A stretch of DNA of 64,000 bases from Cryptomeria japonica (GCF_030272615.1 NC_081409.1:208119190-208183189), one strand, 5' to 3'; counted from the first letter of the stretch, positions 21,334 to 32,768 are shown. The notes: generated by a model not told the origin, from the letters alone. Program-made: numbers and translations.

Positions 21334-21620
21334 TGATGCTACAAACACATATTGATATGCTTCTTCTACACTACATACACTTCTCAAATTTATTTCATTC
21401 TAAATTGATATGTGTAAATTATTTAAATACCTTGAGACTTGCTCACTATCATCCTTTTCACACACATCTCTTATACTTAGTCGATAGAATTCTTCAGTGT
21501 ACTCTTCAACATTAGTTTTTTAGTGCCCCTCCTTGATTCATCTTGCATTTTTGTACATCAATGGATCATATTGATATAGCTTAGTCCACTCTATGATGAT
21601 TTGATGGTATCATACTATTT
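21334..21620 (-). pseudogene. Chromovirus gag, N-terminal side of the insertion
   Basis: Minus strand reads EEYTEEFYRLSIRDVCEKDD, then SEQVSRYLNNLHISI, a stop, NEINLRSV and SVEEAYQYV. This matches the retrotransposon gag segment S-EEYT-EF--L--RN------Q---RYL-GL--I. The frame is nearly open here, with one stop. Sequence farther right decays and the gag start was not located. Confidence 0.8.
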
Positions 21621-22616
21621 ACTAACCCTATTTCATGATTATATTAGATATGATGATGATTATGATAATGCTTAGCTTTTGTGACTGTCTTCTACTACAT
21701 TGTGATAGGGATGATTTCATACCACTCATTCATGAGCACGATATGACATTGCAAATCCCTTTCACTTGTCTGCCTATTTCATGATATATGTTATTGTATA
21801 TATTGTTGTATATGTATTGGTGGTGTCAGGTTTGCAGGTACTAGACATTGACTCCACCTGGCTTCACAAGTTTGAGTGTGTCTTCATCCCAATGGCAAGT
21901 TGATTAGAGGTGACATGAAATCCCATTCTACACTCTAGGTTTAAGTTGATATCCTTGTTAGTCTAGTATCTTGAGTTGAGTTGTTGTATAGCATCACATG
22001 GTATTTTGTGTTACATCTTGTTGAGTCATCTTGAGGAGTTGTGATTATTGGTTAATTAAATTATTAATTAATTAATTGGCTCACATAGTTAATAATAATA
22101 AAATAAATTAATAGTTGATAACAATATCATATTAATTTAATGAGAGATTAATATTATTGGGATTATTATTGATTAATACTTATTTATTGATTTAAGTGTT
22201 TATTGGATATTTATTATTTATGGTGGATATTATTATTTTCTTTTTTACATATTGGGGTTATTTAAATATTATATTCTTTACCTACCCTATTACTCTTTTG
22301 GTTAATTTGTGGGGGTTAGTAAATAGTATTATTTTATATTGTTTACCTTGCTTTTGGAAAAGGGTTGGTATATAATATAGTTTTTGGGAATTTTTGATTG
22401 GTCAAATTTTTTCTATAGTTTTGAATTTAATTTCTATTTAATTGGTTTTCTAGAAATTTTGCTAGGTGGCTTCCATGAGAAATTTCTGTGTGAATGAGGA
22501 TTTTAGCTTTAGATTGAGCTTGGATTTTGGATTGATTGAAGTTTGTTGAGCTTGAAATTTGGTTTTCTCTTCGTCAGCTTTCTCTTGCCATCACTGCTAA
22601 CCTCTATGTTGGTTGT
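21621..22616. other. AT-rich interval, no gene recognised
   Basis: No domain recognised. It probably holds the 5' leader or LTR of the chromovirus. It ends in ATTTC (22617-22621), the left target duplication of the next element. Confidence 0.4.
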
Positions 22617-22621
22617 ATTTC

Positions 22622-23845
22622 TATAGTATCAACAATTACACACACCTTTGTAATTCAACCTAAATCTTTTGTAACCACTTCCGTGGCCATTTACCTAGCA
22701 CTTGAGTAGGCTCATTTCATCCCTTGCATCAACCTTCTCCCTTTCAAGATACTCGATATCCCCTTTTTGTTAGCTCTCTCATGGCGACTAGTCTTGTTAG
22801 CCGCGTGTCTCCCTTGTCTCTTATTGTTGAGCATGATTCATTTGGACACTAGCGTGCTGCGTGGACATCTGCACGCTGTGCATTCATCCCAAAACATTTT
22901 AACGTTTGAATGTCAGTTCTAAGCATGCCTTTCCACTTGTCACCTACTTATGTTAGTGGAAATGGCTCCGAACCTTTAAAATGGCTCGCTGACCCTCTTT
23001 TCCCTCCTCTTCTCTCATTTTAAATCTATCCCCTCTCTTCATTCAAGCTCTCTAGATTCTGGACACAATCTCTCTGATTCTTTGGGCTCTCACAAATTTC
23101 TTTGACTCTCTCTCACTTGCTACAATGGTCTCTATTTTTCTACAACACTCTCAAGCTCTCACAATATTCTTTTGAAACTCTATTGGCTTTCTCAAGCCTC
23201 TTTGGTAATATTTATCTATTTATCCTATCTTTGAGCATCTTGGGATTTATCACATCCCTCTTCTATCATTTATCATTTCTCATTTATCATTTATGTTATC
23301 TTGCATTTATCTTTTATTCTATCAATCTATCTAGTTGTTTGTGGAGGTAGAAACACCAAAACATGGATTTGATTGAGGCAAGTCCCCAAGCAACCCTAAA
23401 CATTTTTCCTTTCTGGCTTGTGTGTAGGTCACATTAGAGAAGATCTATCTAGCTGGAGGCTTCATAGCATGGACCTATTGTTTGTCTATTCTCTTCCCTT
23501 TTTTCCTTCCATCTTATCTTGGTTATTTCATATATCACATTTACTAGTTTAACTTCATTATTTTCCAAGATTTATTGCATTATAATTGCACTTGAAGATT
23601 TTTGTACGAACTCTGTACCTCATCCATGTAGGATGACAGCGCATCGCGCTGGTGTCCCAAACTTGCATGCTCGTCCTTTGGACAGAGGCTTGAAAGAGTT
23701 GCTTGAGAGCCTCAAATTTTATTTAACCATTTAACTCTATTACTTTTATCCCCTGGCTCACCTTAGTACCAGTTCAAGTGAGATAACATCAGATCGATTT
23801 GTCCTCTAAGATTCATCATCTTAGAGGTGATAAATCCACTCTACA
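22622..23845 (+). repeat. 5' LTR
   Basis: Begins TATAGTATCAACAATTAC where its partner has TGTAGTGTCAAAAATTGC, so the terminal TG has become TA. Ends CACTCTACA. Aligns along its length with 27899-29128, including the shared GTAACCACTT, CTTGCATCAACCTTCTCCCT and TTGTCCTCTAAGATTCATCA segments. Confidence 0.93.
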
Positions 23846-23848
23846 TTT

Positions 23849-23864
23849 TGGTGAACTTGACGTG
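23849..23864 (+). other. Primer binding site
   Basis: TGGTGAACTTGACGTG, three nt after the LTR end. The first nine bases are identical to the PBS of the minus-strand gypsy element at 8963-8976. Confidence 0.75.
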
Positions 23865-24076
23865 AAAACTTCTTCTGTAATATTTTTAGAGCATCCTTTT
23901 CATTCCTTTCGTCATTCAATGTCCCCCTAAAAAAAAGGGACAATTCTAAATCTTTCCCCTTTCTTCTGAATTTTTTTTTTTGTTGCCCCGAACCCCATTT
24001 TAATGGTCCATCGACCTTCGACCAACAAATTTGTGCATTCTTTCTTTAGTTTAAGTTCATTAATTTTAAAATAAAT

Positions 24077-26311
24077 ATGTTATCTTCTTTTATTAACTTA
24101 GTTTATAGCTTTTTTGAAAGTTCTAATGATGTTTCTTTTCATGCTTGTGATAGTGACTTAGCTTTGCCTATGTCACTCTATGCCTTTGATCCCTCTCATA
24201 ATATATCTTCTATTTCAAAGGATATTTTGTTACAAGAGAATGAAATCATTGACACCTTTCTTAATTTTACTCTACCATCTCTTCATTCTAGTGCACGCTC
24301 TTCTAGAGATGATACATTAGTGAATGATGAGTCTCGCCTCATATCTGATCTTCCAAAGGTCGATGTTGAGAAAATTCCTTCATCTAAATATTCTACATAT
24401 GATAATGAGTCTGTGAATGTCATTTATGTCTTTGTTTCTCCTAAAAGGCCTAAGAGACCAATCATTCATGTGATTGTAGCTATCCCTTCTCTAAAGAAGG
24501 TAAAATCTATCAATGGTGTCCCTTTTGAAAATAACTCACCAGATATTTTTACAAGATATGGACAGTCTAAGGCTCCTTCTTATAGAATGGTATCCCATAC
24601 TTATAATACTCAAAGAAATAAGAAATGTCTTAATCATCCACAACCCGCTATACCATCCTCTCAACCAAGTCTTCCTCAAGCACCTCCACCCATGGCTAAG
24701 CGACATAGTGATTATGATCTTATTGAGCAACTTCATGTTACTCCCATTAAGATCTCACTAAAGGATTTGCTTCAGACTGCTCTGGTTTATCAAGGTATGC
24801 TATAGGAAGCTCTGCAAAAGATCTTATTGCCTTCTTATACTAGGTCGACAAATGTAAATGCATTGATGGATCATATTCATCCAGATTCACCGAATATTAT
24901 ATTCTATCCACATGAAATTTTGCCTCTGGAAGTAAGGAACTTGGCTGATCCATTAATGATAATTGTTCATGCTAATGGCATTGGAATTAGATGAAATTTT
25001 ATTGATACAGGTTCTGGACTTAATGTATACAGTGTGGATTTATTACCAAAGATTAAGGTTGATCCCAACTCCCTAGTAGCATCTTCTTTGTTTATTTGTG
25101 GTTTCAATAACAGTGGAAAAAGTATTTTGGGAAAAATTATCTTGCCTTTGAATGTTGGGCCTACCCCTATCCCAATTCTGGTATATGTAATGCCAGGTCC
25201 TCTATCTTATAATATCCTCTTGGGTAGACCATGAATTTATTCTTTAAGAGTTGTTTCTTCTATGTTTCATGGTTTAGTGAAGTTTGTGGAAAATAATCAA
25301 GTGGTTACAATCAAGGCTAACCCTGATGCTATGCACCTATGTCAAGTAGTGGCACTGAGTTAGATTTCAGTCACATCTTCATTTCAAAATTATGTTCCAA
25401 CATTTCCCTCCATGGTGATGACTTCTGCCTCTTTCATGTCCCCTAAAAAGGAAGGTTAGAAGGGTGAAGAAGTCTTGAAGAAGAAATCACTTGAGAAACA
25501 AGATTTTCTCAAAGTGGATCCTTCTAAGGAAGATCTCCTGAAAGCACAAAGCTTTGAGTCTACTCCTGATAAGACATCTTCTATTTAGCTATCTTCTTCA
25601 TCTAAAGCGAATGCATTTTTAGGTGATGATTGGGGTTTCTTGGATTTTAGTGATTCTCATATTAACAAATACAAGGTCAACCCTATCCACCTTAAACTTC
25701 CAAAAACATCTTTCATACCTGCTACTAAAGATGATTATTCTTCTGTATCGCAGGATCATGTGAACACCATTGGCTACACCATTAAAGGTGATCCTCCCCC
25801 TTTGGAGGAGTTTCAATCACATTATGGTCCAGGATTTAATATCGCTTCTAAGTATGGATATAAAGGAAATGGTCTTGGGTGCCTAGGTCAAGGTGTTAAG
25901 TTTCCTTTGGAGTCGAAATCATGTTCCTTTATGATGGGTTTAGGTTACAAGCCTAATCCATCTTCATCTCGTCCCGCATCATCTATTATCTTTGTATCTC
26001 CTTCTTGTGAGTAGCTAAAAATTTCTCCACAAGAGAAAGGGTTACTTCCTACCCCTCATCCTTTATTTGATCAAGAGCTTATCTTGTTGCAGCTTCTTAA
26101 AGCCTGCTTGGTTACTCTCCCTCCTCCTACATGTAAGAAGTTTCATAAGGATAATAAAAAAAAACATTCTTTCTGTGGATATCATCAAGTGCTTGGCCAT
26201 TCCACTAGTGAATGTAAGGCCTTGAAAGACAAGATCCAACAACTTCATCAATCGGGTGTCATTAATTCTCTATCTATTGATGCACCTTCTCATTCTTTGT
26301 ACAACAAGTGA
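24077..26311 (+). pseudogene. Single-frame polyprotein: N-terminal segment, protease, G-patch, zinc motif
   Basis: All recognisable parts lie in the same + frame over about 745 codons, broken only by stops (for example at 24803, 24992 and 25232). Residues 1-242 (24077-24802) are Ser- and Asp-rich and match nothing I know until YDLIEQLHVTPIKISLKDLL, the segment before gypsy proteases. The protease has DTGSG at 25004-25018, SSLFICGFNNSGKS, and LSYNILLGRP at about 25204-25231. A G-patch follows at about 25825-25905 (GPGFNIASKYGYKGNGLG). A C-x2-H-x4-H-x4-C motif, CGYHQVLGHSTSEC, is at 26174-26215, with CKALKDKIQQL behind it. This motif normally sits at the end of gag, before the protease. No polymerase is present. 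Confidence 0.85.
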
Positions 26312-27898
26312 TATCGAGGCATACCTCTATCCTGTTATTTTACACATTCTCTTCTTATCCTATCTTTGTCTTCATGTTCTCTTCTTTCGATCTAAGAAAT
26401 TTGACGCTATAACGATACACCCATCTCATAGTGATACTATATATCCTTTTGAAACTACTATGGGTTCTGATTCCAAATTATCAGATCCCCCTTGTCCTCT
26501 AGCTTTCATCTTTTGATGTTGTGGATATCTATGTGCCACTTGCTCTTGGTGACTTTCCACAAACACATCTCACTATATTAACATGCCACAACTACTCTTC
26601 TCCTTAGAATAACATGCCTTCCATGCATACCATTCTAAGGGGGGGCAATCATAGCTGCATTTTATCTTTTAAATCTTGTATTTGTTTCCTTTGCTAGTTG
26701 ATTTTTCAAGTTCGCCTAGGTGGGGGCCAAACCACTTGATCTTTCTCTTTTCCAAGATTGCCTAGCTGGGGGCCAAACCACTTGATATTCTTATTTTCCA
26801 AGATCACCTACATGGGGCCCAAACCATTCTTGATTTATCTTTCTTGTTTTCCTTGGTAGGGGCCAATCTACTAACCAAATCTATCTTTGATCGCCCAATC
26901 ACATGGCTATCTAGCGTATTGCTACCCATGCCGACAAAATTTATCTTTATCTACCCTATCATATGGTTATCCATACCGACATATCAAGACCTATAATATG
27001 ACCATCTAGCATAACACATCTTTCTACGCATATCGGTATATCTTATACCAATGGTGGTCACTTATCTCATATCTTTCTGTAGCCAGGGTCTTTCCTCCAA
27101 AGCGAGGTTTGTTTCTATTATGCTATCTTATCCATTTATTTATCTTATCGTCCATCACACTAGTCTACAAATAGTGTGTTTGAGATGTACCAAACAAAAA
27201 CATCTGTACCAAATATTGACATCATCTCGTTGGGGGAAACCTCATCTGATCAACAAAAATCTACCTCCCTATCGTGACTATATTCTTTATCTTGTCTTTT
27301 GGTAGTGGCCTTTCTTCAGAGCGAGATTGGTGCTACTTATCTTTTGATCATCTGGCATAATAAAACTTGCTAGATCTATCTTTTTTGTCATCGTCATATC
27401 ATCATGACTACTAGTGATGTATCAAGCTAGTGTTTAGGTCATGTACTATCTCTTTGACATTGATTGCTTCTCTGACTTCTGGGTGCATTCTTCTCTTCAT
27501 TTTAGAATTCCTCTATTTTTTGTTTCTTGTTATTTTGGGAACGACACATGGTAATGAGACAACCTTTTACATCAAGGTGTCTTTCACTTTGCTAACTTAA
27601 GATCGCAATTTCTTTGTTGTGTGCCTTCATGTGTGTGCTATCTTTTTCTTTACCATGTTCTAACCTTGTTGTATTTGGAATCTCTTATTCTCTAACCCTA
27701 TTCTCTCGTGCAGGTTTTTCCTATCTAATGCATCTATTTTCTAGGTCTTCATCTTGGGGGAACGCTTCCTTGGCTTGGAGATTTATTTGCTTCCTCTATA
27801 GTATCTTTTTGGTATCATGATGTTATTTCTTTTTCAGTAGTTTTCATTTACCGTGCATATTCATGATCATTCATAAGCTTGGTAAAGTGGGGGAAAAA
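26312..27898 (+). other. 3' untranslated part with polypurine tract
   Basis: No coding similarity. Holds a 46-bp tandem repeat and a looser duplicated segment near 27060-27130 and 27290-27340 (CTTTCCTCCAAAGCGAGGTT and CTTTCTTCAGAGCGAGATT). The polypurine tract, AAAGTGGGGGAAAA (27884-27897), abuts the 3' LTR. Confidence 0.7.
26707..26851 (+). repeat. Tandem repeat, 46-53 bp unit, three copies
   Basis: Units start at 26707, 26753 and 26799, each with CAAG, then CCTA, a GTGGGGGCC-like core (GGGGGCCAAACCACTTGAT in the first two) and a T-rich end. Copy 3 is longer and more diverged. Confidence 0.9.
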
Positions 27899-29128
27899 TG
27901 TAGTGTCAAAAATTGCATACCCCTTTGTAATTTGACCTACATCTTTTGTAACCACTTTGGTGTCCATTTCCCTAGCACCCAAGTAGGCTCATTTCAGCCC
28001 TTGCATCAACCTTCTCCCTCTCAAGATGCTCGAGATCCCCCTTTCTCACAGCTCCCTCATGGTGTCAGTCTGTTTATCCACGTGTCTCCCTTGTCTCCTA
28101 TTGTTGTCGAGAATGATTCATTTGGACACTAGCACGTCGTGTGGATGTCCGCACATCGTGTGGACATCCTCATGCCGCACATTCATCCTGCACCATTTTA
28201 ACGTTTGAATGTCGATTTTGAACACACCTTTCCTCTTGTCACCTACATATGTCGGTGAAAATAGCACTGAAACTTTCAGCAACCCTCTTTTCCCTCCTCT
28301 TCTCTCATTTTAAATCTATCCTCTCTCTTCATTCAATCTCTCTAGATTGTGGACACAATCTCTTTGATTCTTTGGGCTCTCAGAACTTTCTCCAACTCTC
28401 TCTCGCTTGCTACAACAGTCTCTATTTTGCTACAACACTCTCAAGCTCTCACAGTATTCTTTTTCAACTCTCTTATCTTTCTCAAGCCTCTTTGTTAATA
28501 TCTATCTATTTATCTTCTCTTTGAGAATCTTGGGATTTATTACATCCCTCTTCTATCATTTATCATTTATCATTTATCATTTACCTTCTCTTGCATTTAT
28601 CTTTTATTCTATCAATCTATCTGGCTATTTGTGGAGGTGGAAACACCAAAACAAGGATTTGACTAAGGCAAGTCCCCAAACATTTTTCCCTTCTGGCTTG
28701 TGTGCAGGTCGCATTAGAGAAGATTTATCTAGATGGAGGCTTCATAGTGTGGACCTATTATTTGTCTATTCTCTTCCCTTTTCTCCTTCCATCTAATCTT
28801 GGTTATTTCATATATAACATTTACTAGTTTAGCTTCATTATTTTTTGTGTTTTCTTACATTATAATCGCACTTGGAGCTTTTTGTATAAACTCTGTACCC
28901 TGTCTGTAAAGGATGACAACACATCGCAATGGTGTCTTAAACTTGCGTACTCGTTCTTTAGACAGAGGCTTGTCAAAGTCGTCTGAGAGCCTCAAATTGC
29001 AGTTAACTGTTTAACTCTGTTAATTTTATCCCCCAACTCACCTTAGCACCAGTTAGAGTGAGGTAGAGGTGGATCGATTTGTCCTCTAAGATTCATCATC
29101 TTGGAGGTGACAAATCCCATCCTCTACA
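27899..29128 (+). repeat. 3' LTR
   Basis: Begins TGTAGTGTCAAAAATTGC and ends CTCTACA, followed by the ATTTC duplication. About 1230 bp, near the length of the 5' copy (1224 bp). Confidence 0.93.
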
Positions 29129-29133
29129 ATTTC

Positions 29134-30689
29134 AATCTTCTCCAATTCAGTTTCCTAGAAAAGCTTGCCTGCTTCGTGTCTGTTAAAATATTGTATGTGG
29201 GAGATTGGGAAACATAATTGGAGAAAGGATATTAATATTGTCATACATATATTAAGGATGGGAAATGATTATTTGTATGTTTTTTATTTATTATGCTAAG
29301 TGTTACTGTGAAATGCCATTCTACATCCTTTGTGTTTGTTGTCTTTTGCATTACCTTCTCTATGGACTTGTTGAGTCCTTGTTTTCCACTTTATTTGTGT
29401 GTGGGAATCTCTCTCGACCTAATTTTGTCTTGTGGTCGTATCCTTTGATTTCTAGGCAATGACTTTGTCTGACTGTGTTTGTGAGAAGCCAAGAAGTGAA
29501 GTTATATTACTTTTTGTGAGGACTTTTTGCTTTAATTATGTCTTATTTTAGCTCAATTTTGGCTTTATGTCCCTTATGGGAGTTTTATGTACCTCCTTTG
29601 TGAGCCTATATCCAATTATGCACGGATCCGTAGCTTATTTCCTTCTATTTTTGTCATTTTTGGTCTTTGGCACCATGCGCTACAGAATGCTCTATATGCA
29701 CTGTAGAATTAGTTGTATGCACTAAAATTTGAGTCCTATGTGATATTTTGGACCCCTTATGTACCTTTGTATGCATTACATGTTCCATTTACTCTATCTT
29801 CTAATTTTTACTCTGACATGGATGTGCTAAAAGAAGTTATCTATGCGCTACTCTTTCCCCTGTATGCATTAAACTCTCCTGTTTTTGTATTTTGGTTATT
29901 TTTGTTATGCTGTGATGTATTTTTAGATTCTAATTTTGTTCCAGAGGCATTTGATGATTTTGTTGTGATTCTCAGAGTGGATTGTGCTTTACTTTTGGCT
30001 ATTTTATTGTTGTTTTAGCTCCAACAAGAGGAATTTATACCTTGTTGTTGAGGTTTATATCATATTTTCTCCATCAAGATTAGAGTTCCTTGCTGTGGAG
30101 GATATACATGTTGGTGAGGTATAAATCCTCTTGCATAGCCAAATTTGCCTATGTAAGAGGATTTATACCTCACCTTGTTTATATGTATGTGTGTATTTAG
30201 TTTCTTGAGGCTCTTGATTTAAATGTTGAATTTATGGCTCTTGTCATGTTTCAAATTTCTATATGTACAATATTGATGTTGTTGATATTCTTGTAATGGA
30301 GACTTTGGTTAACCGAGTTATGTTGTATTGAGAGCCCTCATTCGTGTATATGTGTGATGTTACCCTAAGGCCTAGAAGAATGATTAGGGAGAGTGGGCTT
30401 CCATGAGTCTACCGAGGTCACAAGGAATGGAGTGATAGGATTCTTTGAGATATGGAGCCGAGGTCTAGACCATTGGGATAGCTCATTGGATTGTAATAAT
30501 CAAGTGATAACATAGTAAATTAATCATAGGTGGGATGGGTAAAGGTAAGGTAAATGAGTATGTTTTTAGGAAAGATAAGAATACAAGTTTGGAGACCAAA
30601 AGGTTCAAGACATATGAATATCACAAATGAACATCTTAGGATCAACAACAAAGGAAGAAGAAATGGAGAAAACTAGTCAACAAGATCTC
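29134..30689. other. T-rich interval before copia gag
   Basis: No domain recognised. A 101-codon + ORF at 29713-30018 is hydrophobic and low in complexity and is probably random. The notable item is the long inverted repeat at 30113-30174. The interval may include the 5' LTR and leader of the copia gag that follows, but no boundary could be fixed. Confidence 0.4.
30113..30174. repeat. 26-bp near-perfect inverted repeat
   Basis: Arms 30113-30138 and 30149-30174 are complementary at 25 of 26 positions around a 10-nt loop. Each arm includes the core GAGGTATAAATCCTCTT or its complement. A partial third copy (AGAGGAATTTATACC) lies at about 30027. Confidence 0.95.
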
Positions 30690-31440
30690 CACACATTTGT
30701 CAAAATAAATTTGTAAGTTACAAGCCCTCCTTCTGTAGTTATTGTTTTGCATGCAATGGTTATGGACATAGAGAAAGTGAATGTAGGAATAGGTTTATGA
30801 GAAATCAAATTGCATATGAGCATAAAGTTTCAAATGGTAGATTTATGCATAGATCTGCTCCAAATTGTGGGAGCAAGAATTTTTTTGCTGTCCTGGGTGA
30901 TAAGAATATTGTATGTTATAATTGCAATAAAATCGGTCATAGTAGTCATGAATGTAGAAGCAAATCATTTGTCTAATTGTAGCTCCTACACCTCCTCCTA
31001 TAATAAAAAAATAATGAATAACCATAATGATCATTTTGTAAGACAATTTTTTGCATCAAACAAAGTCAAAAATGTTCCTATAATGTCAAGAAGTTCATTT
31101 GTTCCATTAGATGTTCACAACAATATGGTTTGGAGAAGGAGAATAAGTCAGTTCAGTAGGAACTTCTCTACTCCTCTATTTGGAATGAACGCAATGTGCT
31201 ACAACTGAAACAATTTTGGTCACACTACAAAGTTTTGTAGATCAAGAAATGTCAAGCAAAGGAAGGTTATGAAGGCTACGCCAAAAGTTGCAAATATGAG
31301 ACAAAGGGAGATCAAGCAAATCTAGAGAAGAAAGTATAGCCAAGGAGATGAGAAAAGGAAGAATGTTTCTATGAGCCAGCATGATGGATTCCATGCACAT
31401 GTGATATCTCCTCAAGATTAAGGAGATGCATGACCTTAGG
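30690..31440 (+). pseudogene. Ty1/copia gag remnant with three zinc knuckles
   Basis: Two CCHC knuckles lie in one frame: CFACNGYGHRESEC at 30743-30784 and CYNCNKIGHSSHEC at 30914-30955. After a frame change a third begins at 31197, CYN-stop-NNFGHTTKFC (to 31238), in which the second Cys codon is now TGA. Basic sequence follows, and then the family-typical HAHVISPQD before a stop near 31420. This arrangement fits copia gag-pol elements with repeated knuckles; the knuckles package RNA. Upstream gag is not recognisable. It points toward the minus-strand copia element at 31865-35093 and is a different family. Confidence 0.78.
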
Positions 31441-31532
31441 GGGAGCTAAACATGATCATATCTTTTACCCCCAAATTTTGAAAAGAATAAAGACATTAAG
31501 TGACAGAGAGGAATTTGGTGAGGATGGTGACT

Positions 31533-31535
<3 letters not shown>

Positions 31536-31573
<38 letters not shown>

Positions 31574-31577
31574 TATA
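31536..31577. repeat. (AT)n microsatellite
   Basis: About 21 TA/AT dinucleotide units with one C interruption. Confidence 0.95.
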
Positions 31578-31864
31578 ACTTGATGTGTAGTTTATAGAAC
31601 ATATATGTTTGGTTGCTAATATTGGAGATGAAAGAAAATAGATGTGCAAATGAAACATATTGATGTGTTCTCCAAGGGAGATGGAGCATATAGGCTAGTG
31701 GTCTCAGGGGGAGACCATTTCTTAAGTGGACAACAAAAAGAATTGCATGTGCAACAGATGAGAAAATAATAGGGGGAGATGATCCAGCCACAAGGGTCAA
31801 CACATTGATAGCAGGTGTTGCAGATACGCAGGCATAGGGAAAGAAGATGAGATGGCAAATTTTA

Positions 31865-32460
31865 CTTACCCGATATATTTTCTACTAGAGCCTTGAATTC
31901 CTTAAATCTCATAAGGATTTCTCTGACTCTTTACATTTAAAAAAATATATCCATGTCTTCCTAGAGAAATCATCTACAAAGATAACATAATACAAAAGTC
32001 CTCCTAAAGAGGTTATAGACATGGATCCACATAAATCAGATTAAATAATTTCTAGTACATTTTTAGATGTGCTCCCACTAGAGTGAAAAGTCCCTTTTTT
32101 GTTTTTCCCTAAGGCACATCCTTTGCATATTACTTCATGATTTTTCTTGAGCTTAGGTAGACCTATTACCATTTTTTCAATTGAAGGGAGAGCTAAAAAA
32201 TGGAGATGTCCTAACCTTCTGTGCCAAATTTCACATGTACTTGTGGACTCATGGATTATGGCTTGAGAGGAAGAAATGCAAAGTTTGTAGAGGCACCCAT
32301 GTCTTACTCCAATAGTGTAAGCCTTCTTGATGGTTGAGTTCTTTGGCCATGCCAAGACCTTTCCTTCCATAAAGGTGATTCTATATCCCTTGTCTTCAAG
32401 AGCTGAAATGGAGACTAAATTCCTCTTTATCTCTGGAACATATAGCACACCTGTGGGTTG
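31865..32460 (-). pseudogene. Copia pre-integrase domain and truncated integrase
   Basis: LYVPEIKRNLVSISALEDKG and WHRRLGHLHFLALPSIEKMV are the classic GAG-pre-integrase signature. They are followed by the CKGCALGKNKKGTFH zinc-binding segment of the integrase (H--H--C--C). The core begins SDLCGSMSITSLGG with the first catalytic Asp and YYVIFVDDFSRKTWIYF, then frays near 31900. The frame 32448 to 32041 is open for 135 codons. The rest of the catalytic core is missing. Confidence 0.92.
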
Positions 32461-32589
32461 AAGAGAAATGCTTGAATTCAGGTTTACAGTCCAGGTCTCA
32501 ATTCCTTTTATGAGATAGTTTGAATCATCCCCAATAGTTACTTCCTCATCAGAGTTTTTTATTAGAATATCAAGATGTTCTTTGAATCA

Positions 32590-32763
32590 TGTAATCTAAC
32601 GTGATGCTCCACTATCAATCACCCAAGTATTAGGACTGGTTGATACTTGACTTGATAGTGTTGAGTAGAACATGAGTTTCTCTGAATCATTCTCTAGCCC
32701 TATCTTACCAAGTTCTGCAACAATGGCTTGAGGTCTTGGCCTATCTGGACACTTTATGGCGTA
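32590..32763 (-). pseudogene. Copia protease active site and second half of zinc knuckle
   Basis: From the solo LTR leftwards, the minus strand reads HYAIKCPDRPRPQAIVAELG and, after a linker, NTWVIDSGASR followed by a stop. WVIDSGA is the copia aspartic protease active site (D-S-G-A). HYAIKC is the second half of a CCHC knuckle whose first half (CFRCDQYG) lies beyond the solo LTR. Confidence 0.88.
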
Positions 32764-32768
32764 ATGCC

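Larger units (their letters stand above)
15235..21620 (-). mobile_element. Ty3/gypsy chromovirus, degenerate, with two nested solo LTRs
   Basis: Minus-strand order is gag (21620 to 19870), protease (19620 to 19078), RT (19040 to 18291), RNase H (18290 to about 17900), integrase with a chromodomain-like end (17870 to 15235). Motifs such as VVDRFSKMAHF and a KYLEY-KNHPV tail point to the chromovirus branch. Solo LTRs at 16487-17695 and 20137-21333 interrupt it, and taking either one out restores the local reading frame. LTRs of the chromovirus itself were not delimited. Confidence 0.85.
22622..29128 (+). mobile_element. Complete-ended LTR retrotransposon without RT or integrase
   Basis: Two direct LTRs (22622-23845 and 27899-29128) flank a 4.05-kb interior, and ATTTC occurs exactly on both sides (22617-22621 and 29129-29133). 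A PBS follows the 5' LTR and a polypurine tract precedes the 3' LTR. The interior holds one broken frame with an unusual N-terminal segment, aspartic protease, G-patch and zinc motif. No RT, RNase H or integrase signature was seen on either strand, so the element looks non-autonomous, presumably mobilised by a relative such as the one at 3287-12196. Its LTRs are visibly diverged, so the insertion is old. Confidence 0.93.
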
